Shown in pieces: positions 1 through 7,947 of a stretch of DNA of 51,949 nucleotides. The notes below the pieces were generated by a model. The model ran no database searches. It saw only the letters and a list, made by a program, of their open reading frames with translations, and was not told where the DNA came from. The first letter of the stretch is position 1. Each line of letters begins with the position of its first letter. Source of the stretch: Deltaproteobacteria bacterium (GTDB taxonomy: Bacteria; Myxococcota; B64-G9); assembly GCA_016935365.1 (NCBI GenBank), contig JAFGRB010000164.1, positions 1-51,949 on the forward strand, written 5' to 3'. The position numbers and the translations under genes were made by a program.

Positions 1-8
1 GATATTAA

Positions 9-47
9 TAGTCCTGAAACAAGCGCAACGCGCTTGTTTCAGGACTA
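9..47 (-). terminator. Perfect 18-bp hairpin at the end of the caspase gene
   Basis: Positions 9-26 and 30-47 are perfect reverse complements with a 3-base loop (AAC). The minus-strand TAG stop codon of the caspase gene (45-47) forms the base of the stem. The minus strand then continues AT-rich (ATTAATATC) without a proper T-run, so it is an imperfect intrinsic terminator or a 3'-end stabilising hairpin. The inverted repeat is certain; the terminator role is inferred. Confidence 0.6.
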
Positions 48-1619
48 GAATGCGTGGCTCACCCCGACCCCGAGGCCGATCGAGTGACGCAGGTCGATGG
101 GCCCCGAGACCGTGTGGATCCACACGGGGGAATAACTGATCTCCAGCTGCATGGCGGTGAATGGCAGGATGGCTGTGGAGAACCCGGCGATCAACTGGGG
201 GCCCAGCCCGACCGATCGGTGGCGTTCTTCGTACTCCAATCCCGCCGCAGCGAGGCGATCGGCCTGCCGGTCGATCAGGTGCTGCCAGGTGGGCTGGATC
301 AAGAGACCCAGGCCCAGCCGAAATCCGAAGCGGCTTTGTCCCAGCAGAATGTTGACCGACGGGCACAGGCCCAGACGATACTCGGAGCCGATGTAGCGAT
401 CGTAGTCTATCGGAGACCAGCAGAACGTCGTCCTCAAGTCGAAGAACAGGCTGCCCGAGGTGTAGCCGGCCGAGATGATCCCGCCTTGGGCCATGCCCAG
501 GTCGGCCGAGGGAATCAGCTCGGTGTGGTAGCCGGCGGCCACCAGCCAGTTGTGAATGGAGATGCGTCCGCCGCGCAAGGCCAGACGCTGGTAATCCATT
601 CTGCTGAAACGCTCCGGGTCGATGGCTTGCTGCCCGCCCCAGGGAAGATCGACTTCCAGCAAGCCGTAGCGCCCGAGCTCGCGTCTCTGCACCAGGAAGC
701 GGCCCGCTGGAAGCGCCAGGGTGCTTTCTCGGTCGGCGCGGGAAGGGACCTCGGCCAGGATGTTCCGCCCTGGAAGGCGGTAGACCAGGTAGCGGACGTC
801 GCTCTCGGCCGGAAACACCAGCCGGGCCGAAGCGCTCCCGGTCTGTGTCAGCACGAGCGGGCCCGAGCCTTTCAGATCATAGTCGAACACCGGATGCTGG
901 ACACCGGCCCGGTGACCGGCGGTCCGCAGCAACGTCCGGCTGTAAGCGAAGGCATAGGCCTCCTGGAGGGTTACCTGACGATCCGCGTTGCTGTCCGCCG
1001 GCCCGCGCAGTCCGGAAAGCAGGTAATGGCTGAACACCGCGCCACCCAGCTCGTCCGACTCCTGGGCCGGCTCGCCGGGGCTGGCGGAGGTGACCACCAC
1101 GGTCCCGGCATTCGGCTGCGCGCTCAGGTGGATGTCGAAGGGCTCGCCCCGGGTGACTCCGCGCGCCCTTGAGCCGCCGGCGGTCTGGCAGGAGTCGATC
1201 ACGAGCAGCTTGAGCGAGGCCGGTATCTGCTCGATCCAATTGTCGAGTCGGGTTCGGGAGAGCTTCTCGGGCCCCATGTTCAAGGCGTTTCGATCGCCAT
1301 GCCCGGCGTAGTAGAACACCAGCATGACATCCCGCCCCTGCCTGGCGAGCTCCGCCGCCCGGCCCCGGATCTCGATCAAGACGGCCTGCAATCCGGCCGG
1401 CTTCTGACCTCGGAGGACGAAGACCCTCTGCCGGTCGGCACCGCCCAGATCGACCATCACGTCCGCCATCCGCTGTGCGTCTCTTTCCGCGAAGCGCAGG
1501 GGCTCCTCTCCCTCCAGGCCGAGGTTGTTGCCCACCGCGACGACGATCTTCTCGGCTGCCAAGGCCGGTGTGACCAGCCCCGCCAACAAGATCAAGACGA
1601 TGGCCTTGAGCGGGCTCAT
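45..1619 (-). CDS. Secreted caspase-like (peptidase C14) protein with C-terminal beta-barrel-like domain
   Basis: This 524-residue protein starts with a Sec signal peptide (about residues 1-21, ending ALA). A caspase/metacaspase fold follows, with the catalytic pair visible: His107 in YYAGHGD and Cys144 in DSCQTAG. Residues about 255-345 look like a beta-rich linker. From about 350 the sequence shows alternating hydrophobic/Gly-aromatic strands and ends in Phe, as in small outer-membrane beta-barrels. The protease would then sit in the periplasm or at the outer membrane. The gene is translationally coupled (ATGA) to the anti-sigma gene upstream and is last in the operon. The caspase assignment is firm; the barrel is inferred from strand pattern and the terminal aromatic. 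Substrate unknown. Confidence 0.85.
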   Translation of the reverse strand: MSPLKAIVLILLAGLVTPALAAEKIVVAVGNNLGLEGEEPLRFAERDAQRMADVMVDLGGADRQRVFVLRGQKPAGLQAVLIEIRGRAAELARQGRDVMLVFYYAGHGDRNALNMGPEKLSRTRLDNWIEQIPASLKLLVIDSCQTAGGSRARGVTRGEPFDIHLSAQPNAGTVVVTSASPGEPAQESDELGGAVFSHYLLSGLRGPADSNADRQVTLQEAYAFAYSRTLLRTAGHRAGVQHPVFDYDLKGSGPLVLTQTGSASARLVFPAESDVRYLVYRLPGRNILAEVPSRADRESTLALPAGRFLVQRRELGRYGLLEVDLPWGGQQAIDPERFSRMDYQRLALRGGRISIHNWLVAAGYHTELIPSADLGMAQGGIISAGYTSGSLFFDLRTTFCWSPIDYDRYIGSEYRLGLCPSVNILLGQSRFGFRLGLGLLIQPTWQHLIDRQADRLAAAGLEYEERHRSVGLGPQLIAGFSTAILPFTAMQLEISYSPVWIHTVSGPIDLRHSIGLGVGVSHAF

Positions 1620-2380
1620 TTCTTCTCGAACACAACGCTCTCGACTTCTTGGAAGCCGGCGAGCCAGTCAGCCGAGCTGAAGTCCACCGAGCCTGCCCGC
1701 CGCCAGGCGTCCTGGACGCGCCCGGCCACCTCGCCCGGCACGAAAGGCTCGGCAGACCGGATCACAAAGGCGCGTTCGTTACGGGTGGAGGCGTCGAAGC
1801 GGGCGCTCGCCGGCAATGTGGTCTCACCGGCCGCTATCTCGAGAGGTGCATCGGATCCCGACCCGGGCAAGTACCAGCTCACCTTCCCGCTGTCCTCCAT
1901 GAAGAACACCGCCACGTAGGCCGGGCGGGGCGACACCAGGCAGAACCGGACCGCGTCGCCTTCGGACACCCTGGCGGCCGTCACCACCTGCTCGACCGCT
2001 TCGCCGCGCTCGACGAAGACGTGCACCTGGAATCCACCCATGATGCGCACCTCGTCCACGCTCGTGCCTGCTGGCCAGGAGAAGAAGGCAAGGAGCCCGA
2101 GGACCACGAGGCCTGCCAGGGCGAAGCCCCAGGCCGGGATGAGACTCGTTCGGATTGCGCACGGCCCGGCCCGTTTGCCTACTTCCCCGAAGAAGGACTG
2201 GGCCGGCAGCCGCTTGTGCAGTGCCTCGCGCTGGGCGTCCAGCTCGGCCAGGTAGGCCCGGCAGCGATCGCAGGACTCGACATGCCGGCGGACTTCCTGC
2301 CGCCGTTCGCCGTCCAAGGCCTGTACGTGGTAGCAGTCCAGGTCGTATGCGGCCGGATGGGATGACACGAGTTCCATCAC
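1616..2380 (-). CDS. Zinc-finger anti-sigma factor with periplasmic DUF4384-like domain
   Basis: The 254-residue protein begins with a zf-HC2-type anti-sigma domain: Cys16/His18 and the His33-x3-Cys37-x2-Cys40 motif. One transmembrane helix lies at about residues 84-101. The roughly 150-residue C-terminal part would be periplasmic and resembles DUF4384, a domain often found in caspase-family proteins. The first codon is GTG at 2380, directly followed by ATG at 2377; both overlap the stop of the sigma gene, so translation is coupled either way. It should hold the adjacent sigma factor at the inner membrane. The zinc finger and helix are seen; the DUF4384 match is recalled from family pattern and less certain. 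Confidence 0.85.
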   Translation of the reverse strand: MMELVSSHPAAYDLDCYHVQALDGERRQEVRRHVESCDRCRAYLAELDAQREALHKRLPAQSFFGEVGKRAGPCAIRTSLIPAWGFALAGLVVLGLLAFFSWPAGTSVDEVRIMGGFQVHVFVERGEAVEQVVTAARVSEGDAVRFCLVSPRPAYVAVFFMEDSGKVSWYLPGSGSDAPLEIAAGETTLPASARFDASTRNERAFVIRSAEPFVPGEVAGRVQDAWRRAGSVDFSSADWLAGFQEVESVVFEKK

Positions 2381-2904
2381 GCTATCCCCAGCGATCGGCG
2401 AAGGCTCTCTGCCTTCTCGTGTACCCGGGCCAGCTTCTTGTGCACCGTCTGGCGCGACCAGCCGGTCTCCCGGGCGATCTGATCCTGCGAGTAGCCATCC
2501 AGGTGGTACAGGAGCACCAGTCTGCGGGTCTTCTTGTCGAAATGATCGAGGAACTTCACGAGCAGCTCGCGATCGGACACCTCCGCGGCCGGATCCGCTC
2601 CCCTGCCAGCGGTGTCCTGCTCGATCATCTCGACCTCCTGCTTAGCGGGTCGCTTCTTGAGCTGGTCGAAGCACACCCGTTCGGCTACCCGGTAGAGCCA
2701 GCGCACAGGCGCATCTGCATCCAGCAGGCTCTCGCCGTACTTCATCACCTTGACGAAGACCTCATGCAGGGCGTCTTCGGCCAGCTGCTCGTCGCGAAGG
2801 ATGAAACGGCATCGACGCAGCACCAAGTGCCCGTATCGCTCATAGGCTGCCACGACTTGTTCCTCGCTCAGTGCCATGTTGCATGGGAACAGGGGGCTGG
2901 TCAT
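2377..2904 (-). CDS. ECF-type RNA polymerase sigma factor
   Basis: About 175 residues, the usual size of an ECF sigma factor. A sigma-2 region (around RRCRFILRDEQLAEDALHEV) is followed by a charged linker and a sigma-4 helix-turn-helix (YSQDQIARETGWSRQTVHKK). I chose the ATG at 2904 because AGGGGG lies six bases upstream; ATG at 2877 (MALSEEQ) is a possible alternative, and the frame stays open upstream to 3069, into the preceding gene. It follows the lipoprotein gene by 28 bases and overlaps the anti-sigma gene by 4, so sigma, anti-sigma and caspase form one unit. Its target promoters are not identifiable here. Confidence 0.9.
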   Translation of the reverse strand: MTSPLFPCNMALSEEQVVAAYERYGHLVLRRCRFILRDEQLAEDALHEVFVKVMKYGESLLDADAPVRWLYRVAERVCFDQLKKRPAKQEVEMIEQDTAGRGADPAAEVSDRELLVKFLDHFDKKTRRLVLLYHLDGYSQDQIARETGWSRQTVHKKLARVHEKAESLRRSLGIA

Positions 2905-2932
2905 GCCAGCCCCCTGGGTGTTCGAGATCCCG

Positions 2933-3949
2933 CTATGGTTGCTCGCAAGGCCACCAGTCCGGCAAGGGCTCGAAAGGCGGCCACTCCAAGGTTCCTTCAC
3001 CGCTGTGGATGATCCTCTGGCAGACGGTGCCGGACACCTCTTCGTAGAAGTAATCGAACAGGCTGCCATCCTGGCTGCACGAGATCAGCATGCCTTCGGG
3101 CCAGGTCTCCGGATCCAGGATGTCGAAGTTGTCGTCCATGTTCGTGGTGCCGCCCGAGGCCTCGATTCCACCGGCGCTGCAGAGCATGGTGGCCAGCCTG
3201 GGATCGGAGCTCAGGTCGATGACGATCTCCGTGTCCAGCCCAACCGTCTCGGGGGGATCGTCCTCAAAAACCTGCTCGATGCAGGTCCGCGACTGGGCCC
3301 AGCAGGCGTCCTGCTCCTCCGGGGTCTCCGCCTGCTCCCAGCAAGCGTCGGCGGCTGTGTCGCAGGCGTCCAGGGCGGCGCTGTCCGTCAGCTCGACCAA
3401 GTTGAAGCCGCGCTCCAGTCGGATGATCGCGCCCTCATCCTCGAATGAGAACGGTTCGCCCTCGAGATAGACGATCACGAAATCCTCGGGAGTTCCAAGG
3501 ACGGTATCGATGGATTCCGTGTCCTGGTCGTCCAGCAGGTCGAGCGCGTGGTTGTCATTTCCGTCGTGGTAGACGATGATGGAGCCCAAGGCCACCGAGG
3601 TGCCTTCCAGGCCGGGGGGAAGGTCGTCTTCTCCCTCGAGATCGCCCAGGTCCATCATGGCCTCGGCGGGAGGGAGCGCATCCACGCTCAACTCGAAGAA
3701 GGTCGGAAACTCGGCGTTGATCTCGGTCTCCTGGGCGATCTTGAATGCGCCATAGGGCTCACCTTCGGGAGCCTCGTTGACCCACAGCAGGGCCACCCGC
3801 AGGTTATCGGGGGTCGTGAGGGCCTGTTCGTTGGTGATCTTGCCATTGAGCACCAGGTAGGGATCGCCGTGCCCGGGATCGGCGATCCCGTTGCAGCCCG
3901 CCAGGCCGACGAGGGCGATGACGAATACGATAGAGAGCGACGATTTCAT
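2933..3949 (-). CDS. Predicted lipoprotein, unknown function
   Basis: A 338-residue protein with a lipoprotein signal peptide and lipobox LAGC (Cys19). The mature part is acidic, has a short Cys-rich stretch around DACDTAADACWEQAE, and ends with a Trp/Cys-containing tail. I recognise no enzyme domain. A good ribosome site (GGAGG, six bases before ATG) supports the start. It is the first gene of the sigma/anti-sigma/caspase operon, so it is a plausible partner or target of that system, but this is inferred from position only. The 169 bases upstream (3950-4118) hold the presumed operon promoter; I could not identify convincing -35/-10 boxes or a terminator for the preceding gene. Confidence 0.75.
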   Translation of the reverse strand: MKSSLSIVFVIALVGLAGCNGIADPGHGDPYLVLNGKITNEQALTTPDNLRVALLWVNEAPEGEPYGAFKIAQETEINAEFPTFFELSVDALPPAEAMMDLGDLEGEDDLPPGLEGTSVALGSIIVYHDGNDNHALDLLDDQDTESIDTVLGTPEDFVIVYLEGEPFSFEDEGAIIRLERGFNLVELTDSAALDACDTAADACWEQAETPEEQDACWAQSRTCIEQVFEDDPPETVGLDTEIVIDLSSDPRLATMLCSAGGIEASGGTTNMDDNFDILDPETWPEGMLISCSQDGSLFDYFYEEVSGTVCQRIIHSGEGTLEWPPFEPLPDWWPCEQP

Positions 3950-4118
3950 GTTCAGCCTCCAGCACGTCCGGTTCTGGGTTTTCTGTGCCGAAGAGCCTGG
4001 CCAGGCGTCTTCCTTTATAATCCCTAAGACCGGATTTTCGGGTTTTTTGTAAAGGCCGGATCCAACTTCGCGGATTGTTCTTTCTTTCCGACGATCTGGG
4101 CCGGAGCCGTCGAGCTGC

Positions 4119-6551
4119 TCACCACTCGAAGGTCAGCGAGACGGTTCCTCCGTGGAAGACGGCCATGCCCTCGGGCGAGAGCTCGCCGGGGGCGCGGTCG
4201 TCACCGCCTTTCACCGGCCACATGGGGCCCACCAGGTACATGCCCACGAGCTGCAGGGCGAAGGGGTCCAGGACGAAGCGCCAGCCCAGGCCCAGCTCGC
4301 CCATGAAGCCGAAAGCGAAGTCGAACTCGGCGTCGAAGTGCTCGTACGCGTCGGGGGCATCGGCCACCCAGGTGACGAAGATGTAGCGGCCGCCCAGCTT
4401 GAGCATCGGGCCAGACTCGCCGCGATCGAAGAGCAAGAGGTCCGCGCCCAGGCGGACCCGCGGGGCGAACACGCCCATGCCGGCACCGAAATACAGGTTG
4501 AAGCGCGAGAGCATCGGGGCCATGAGCAGGAAGTCGATCTCGGCGAAGTGGTTGATCGCCCCGTCGCCGGCCGAGCCGGTCAGCGTGAACAAGTCCAGGT
4601 TGACGCCGAAATGAAACAGGCTCCACACGCTCGACGACGAGTAGAATGGAGCCGCCTCGCACGCCGTCATGCTCTCGCCCACCGCCAGGCCGCCGACGCC
4701 TCGGGGGAGCGGGAGCGGCTGCTTGACCGTCTCGGCCCGGGTGCCGTCGGCCCGCACCACGCTGTCCGTGGCCACGAAGGAGGTGTAGTCGGTGAGCAAG
4801 CCGTACTTCAGCCCCAGCTCGGTCACCCGCTGCACGAGCGCAGCGTCGTACTGGTTCCTGTTCATGTCGGAGAGCTGCATGATCTTCTGCCGGGCCCACA
4901 GGGTGCGCAGGGCCCGGTTGTCCTCCGAGCGGTCGGCCTGCGCGAGGGCCAGCCTGCCCTCCAGCTCCTCGCCGGGCACATGCCCGCGGACCACCGCCAC
5001 GCCTCGCGGCTCGCCGCGGTACTTGCCGGCGACGATGATGGGACGCGCGGCGAAGAGATCCGGGATCGCGGCCGGCTCGATGTCGTAGGCGTCGAAGCCG
5101 CCCTCGAAGCCGAGCCGGATGCCTTGCATCAAGGGGCGCTCGATGTACGCGCGGAACCTGTCCGCGGCTTCATTCGCCTCCTCGGATCGAAGCACCACGA
5201 AGGGCTCACCCATGCCCGCCCGGGCCATCCCCTCGATGAGAAAGCGATTGACCGAGCTGCCGATGCCGAAGGAGAAGAGGTTCATCTCATCCAGATGGGC
5301 GCGCACCAGCTCGAAGGCCTCCTTCTCCACGTCGACGTAGCCGTCGGTGACCACCACGACGATCCGGGAGCTGCCCCCGGTCCGGGGGAGATCGAGCGCG
5401 CGGCGAAGCGCCGGAAGGAGGCTGGTGCCCCCCGAGCCCTCCTGCTCGCCCAAGAAATCGATGGCCTCCTCGATGTGCCCGGGGCTCGCGGAGACCGATC
5501 GCTTCCTGAACAGCGAGCCGGTCCCGGCGAAGAGGACCAGGTTGAAGAGATCGTCGGCGCCGAGATCCCCCAGGAGGTCCTTCATCAGCGACTTGGCCGT
5601 GTCGAGGGGAAAGCCGTTCATGGATCCGGACACGTCCACCACGAAGACGTACTCGCGGGCGACCACGTCCTTCGCTTCCACCCGCTCGGGCGGCTCCATC
5701 ATCAAGAGGAAGAACTTCTCGTCGGGCCCGGGATAGAGCAGCATGCCGGTCTCGATGCGGCCGCCAGCCAGCGAGTAGCGCAGCACGAAGTCGCGGTTGC
5801 CATGCTCGCGGCTCTCGGGCAGGTGGATGCGGGCCGTCCGCACCCCCTGCATCTGGACCGCCACCGGGTGGCTCGCACTCTCGATGCCGGCGATCGGCAC
5901 CCCGCTTCTCAGCACCAGGTCCAGGCCGAAGGCGTAGAGGGGCTCCTCGCCCTCTCTCTGGTAGGGCGTCTCCACGAAGCGCTCGCGGTCGGGTGCGCTG
6001 CTCTCGGGCGTCTCCGAGTAGCGCGGCCCCACCACGGTGGGGTAGACGAACTCGTAGACCTTGTCCACCGGGACCAGGAGCTCGGTGTACTCGAAGTCCA
6101 CCCGGATCTCGTCGCCGGGCAGGATGTTGGCCACGTTCATCGAAAAGACGTTGGGCCGCTGCTGCTCCAGCAGCGACGCGGTGCGACCTTCCTGCCGGGC
6201 ACTCTCGTAGTCTACCCGGGCCTTTTCGCGCTCCTCGATCCTGGCCTCGATGATGCGTTGGCCGATCTGCATCTTCATGGCGTAGACCGCAGCCCGGGTC
6301 GAGGCCGGGAAGACGTAGATGGCCTCCAGGGTGCTCCGGCCCTCGTTCTTGTAGACCTGAGTGACCTGCACCTGGGCGATCACCCCGGCGATGTGCACGT
6401 CGGCGCGGGTGCTCATAAGCGGAAGCCGGTCTGTCGCCGGATCGCCGGACAGGACCAGGAAGTACGGCGAGAGCGTCCTGTCCTCCCCTGCCGACGAAGG
6501 CGAGGAGAAGATGACGATTGCCAGAGCCGCGATCAGCGCCCGCTTTCGCAT
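4119..6551 (-). CDS. VIT and von Willebrand factor A domain protein with barrel-like C-terminus
   Basis: An 810-residue exported protein. The start at 6551 is fixed by GGAGGT five bases upstream and by the signal peptide that begins there (MRKRALIAALAIVIFSSPSSAG). A VIT domain (about 25-160) is followed by a VWA domain with an intact MIDAS metal site, DVSGSM, near residue 305. This is the inter-alpha-trypsin-inhibitor heavy-chain-like layout. From about residue 625 the sequence becomes Gly/aromatic-rich amphipathic strands and ends in Phe-Glu-Trp, which looks like an 8-strand outer-membrane barrel instead of the sortase tail often seen in such proteins. Likely a surface or periplasmic adhesion/assembly protein. 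VIT-VWA firm, barrel inferred. Confidence 0.82.
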   Translation of the reverse strand: MRKRALIAALAIVIFSSPSSAGEDRTLSPYFLVLSGDPATDRLPLMSTRADVHIAGVIAQVQVTQVYKNEGRSTLEAIYVFPASTRAAVYAMKMQIGQRIIEARIEEREKARVDYESARQEGRTASLLEQQRPNVFSMNVANILPGDEIRVDFEYTELLVPVDKVYEFVYPTVVGPRYSETPESSAPDRERFVETPYQREGEEPLYAFGLDLVLRSGVPIAGIESASHPVAVQMQGVRTARIHLPESREHGNRDFVLRYSLAGGRIETGMLLYPGPDEKFFLLMMEPPERVEAKDVVAREYVFVVDVSGSMNGFPLDTAKSLMKDLLGDLGADDLFNLVLFAGTGSLFRKRSVSASPGHIEEAIDFLGEQEGSGGTSLLPALRRALDLPRTGGSSRIVVVVTDGYVDVEKEAFELVRAHLDEMNLFSFGIGSSVNRFLIEGMARAGMGEPFVVLRSEEANEAADRFRAYIERPLMQGIRLGFEGGFDAYDIEPAAIPDLFAARPIIVAGKYRGEPRGVAVVRGHVPGEELEGRLALAQADRSEDNRALRTLWARQKIMQLSDMNRNQYDAALVQRVTELGLKYGLLTDYTSFVATDSVVRADGTRAETVKQPLPLPRGVGGLAVGESMTACEAAPFYSSSSVWSLFHFGVNLDLFTLTGSAGDGAINHFAEIDFLLMAPMLSRFNLYFGAGMGVFAPRVRLGADLLLFDRGESGPMLKLGGRYIFVTWVADAPDAYEHFDAEFDFAFGFMGELGLGWRFVLDPFALQLVGMYLVGPMWPVKGGDDRAPGELSPEGMAVFHGGTVSLTFEW

Positions 6552-6624
6552 CGAGGACCTCCAGTCGTGCTCCATTCGACAATACACGGATGTGAACTCT
6601 CTCGGCCAGTGTCGAGGAAATGGA

Positions 6625-6653
6625 TTGCGACCACGCCGACGAGTGCGTAGATT
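6625..6653 (+). promoter_or_regulatory. Candidate sigma-70 promoter for the 6683 lipoprotein gene
   Basis: TTGCGA at 6625-6630, a 17-base spacer, then TAGATT at 6648-6653, about 30 bases before the start codon. The boxes are acceptable but not strong matches, so this is tentative. It lies in the 131-base divergent region between the VWA gene and the lipoprotein gene. Confidence 0.35.
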
Positions 6654-6682
6654 GGTGCTCACGACTTTTGGAGGGACGCGCC

Positions 6683-7453
6683 ATGCACGCGAGATCCACC
6701 CTGATCGCGGTCCTGGCGCTCGGCCTCGTCCTGGGCGCCTGCGGGGGCTCATCCGATGGAAGGGACGGGGGCGAGGACGCCGGGCCTGACGCCGGGCTGG
6801 ACGCGGGCGAGGACGGCGGAGATCCGGGCCTCGAGGTCCCCCTGCCGGGCTGGGGTGAGATATTGGGCCAGTGCGGCGAGCTGGACGACGAGGAGTGGAG
6901 CAGCAGCGCGTCGTACGACTTCGTCAACTTCATCGACTTCGGTGCGGCCGGCTTCGTCTACGGCGAGCTGTCCGCCGGCGGACGGAAGGTCTACGACGAC
7001 GGCAACCTGGGCGGAAGCTCGATCCACTCCGAGGTCATCGCATACGAGATGCTCTACCGCTGCGAGCTGGCGGAGCTCATCAAGACGGAGGCCGAGATCC
7101 TCTATCAGGATCCGGGCGGCAAGAAGACCGACATCCTGGTGCGCATCGACGAGCGCAAGGTGGGCGTGAGCGTCACCCGCGCCTTCCACTATCCGCCCAC
7201 CGATCCCTACACGCTGGAAGAGGGTTTGGACCTCTTGCGGCGCAAGCTCGAAGACATCCAGGCGAGCGAGGCCAACGCCGCGCCCGAGGATGCCTGGGTG
7301 CGCTCCATGCTGCACGTCGTGGCCTACGACGAGCAGTACGCCGACAGAATCATCCAGGCCCTGGATCGGCTGGATAGCGAGGAGCCGGAGGTGGTGGCGG
7401 ACACCATCGTGCTGGTCACCATCACCGACGGAGAGGACGACTTCGTCTACTGA
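6683..7453 (+). CDS. Lipoprotein with Asp-Ala-Gly linker and possible nuclease-like fold
   Basis: A 256-residue protein. Start at 6683 is set by GGAGGG seven bases upstream. The signal peptide ends at lipobox LGAC (Cys20), followed by a disordered DAGPDAGLDAGEDGG-type linker (about 25-48) typical of myxobacterial lipoproteins. The globular part contains KTDILVRIDERKVGVSVTRA, an acidic residue followed by a strand pair reminiscent of PD-(D/E)xK folds, although the usual Lys is not obvious. Function unknown. Its 3' end overlaps that of the hydrogenase protease gene by 7 bases on the other strand. Confidence 0.75.
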   Translation: MHARSTLIAVLALGLVLGACGGSSDGRDGGEDAGPDAGLDAGEDGGDPGLEVPLPGWGEILGQCGELDDEEWSSSASYDFVNFIDFGAAGFVYGELSAGGRKVYDDGNLGGSSIHSEVIAYEMLYRCELAELIKTEAEILYQDPGGKKTDILVRIDERKVGVSVTRAFHYPPTDPYTLEEGLDLLRRKLEDIQASEANAAPEDAWVRSMLHVVAYDEQYADRIIQALDRLDSEEPEVVADTIVLVTITDGEDDFVY

Positions 7454-7947
7454 CAGCCCCAGCGCCCAACGGGCCCGAAGAGGCGCTCGAAGATCTCCTC
7501 GACGAGACCGGGCAGCGCCTGCGCCAACGGGGCGGTGAGCTGCTCGGAGAAGGTGTAGGGGTCCTGGACGCCGATCGCGAAGACGACCAGGTCGTCCGGC
7601 ATCTGCATGCCGAGCCGCATTCCGAGCTCCAGGCAGTGGCACAAGCCGGCGTTGTGCGGGGTGAGGGGCGCATAGCGGGTGGCGAGATCGTCGAGCTCGA
7701 GCTCGACGAGCGCACCGGGCTCGAGCGCGCCGGGCTCGAGCGCATCGATCAGCGCCACCTTGCGCCAGCCCTCCAGCCGATCCATCAGCTCCATGCCCCC
7801 CAGCTCGGCCTCGCAGAGCGCGGCCGCGCCCGGCGGCAGGCGGGCGTGCAGCGCCCGGGCCACCTCCAGCCCGATCCGGTCGTCTCCCAGGATGGGGTTG
7901 CCCAGGCCCAGGATCAGCGGGCAGGCGCCTGGCTCAGCTGCGTACAA
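7447..7947 (-). CDS. Hydrogenase maturation endopeptidase (HyaD/HycI/FrcD-like)
   Basis: A 166-residue protein with the family hallmark GLGNPILGDDRIG near the N-terminus, containing the metal-sensing acidic residue, plus ELGGMEL. These proteases clip the C-terminal tail of [NiFe] hydrogenase large subunits once nickel is inserted. The tail they would remove is present in the gene immediately upstream (26 residues after the final ligand motif). The start used is TTG at 7947, which overlaps the end of mvhA by 14 bases; no other start fits the length. Last gene of the hydrogenase operon. Confidence 0.9.
   Translation of the reverse strand: MYAAEPGACPLILGLGNPILGDDRIGLEVARALHARLPPGAAALCEAELGGMELMDRLEGWRKVALIDALEPGALEPGALVELELDDLATRYAPLTPHNAGLCHCLELGMRLGMQMPDDLVVFAIGVQDPYTFSEQLTAPLAQALPGLVEEIFERLFGPVGRWGCQ

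Noticed and set aside
3950..4118. TATAAA on the minus strand upstream of the lipoprotein-sigma operon considered as a promoter
   Set aside because: No acceptable -35 box at 16-18 bases and no ECF-type pair; left unassigned.
4152..6650. Long plus-strand open frame opposite the VWA gene
   Set aside because: It lies entirely antisense to a gene with clear domains, has no family motif and a His/Arg/Ala-rich composition typical of GC-rich shadow frames.
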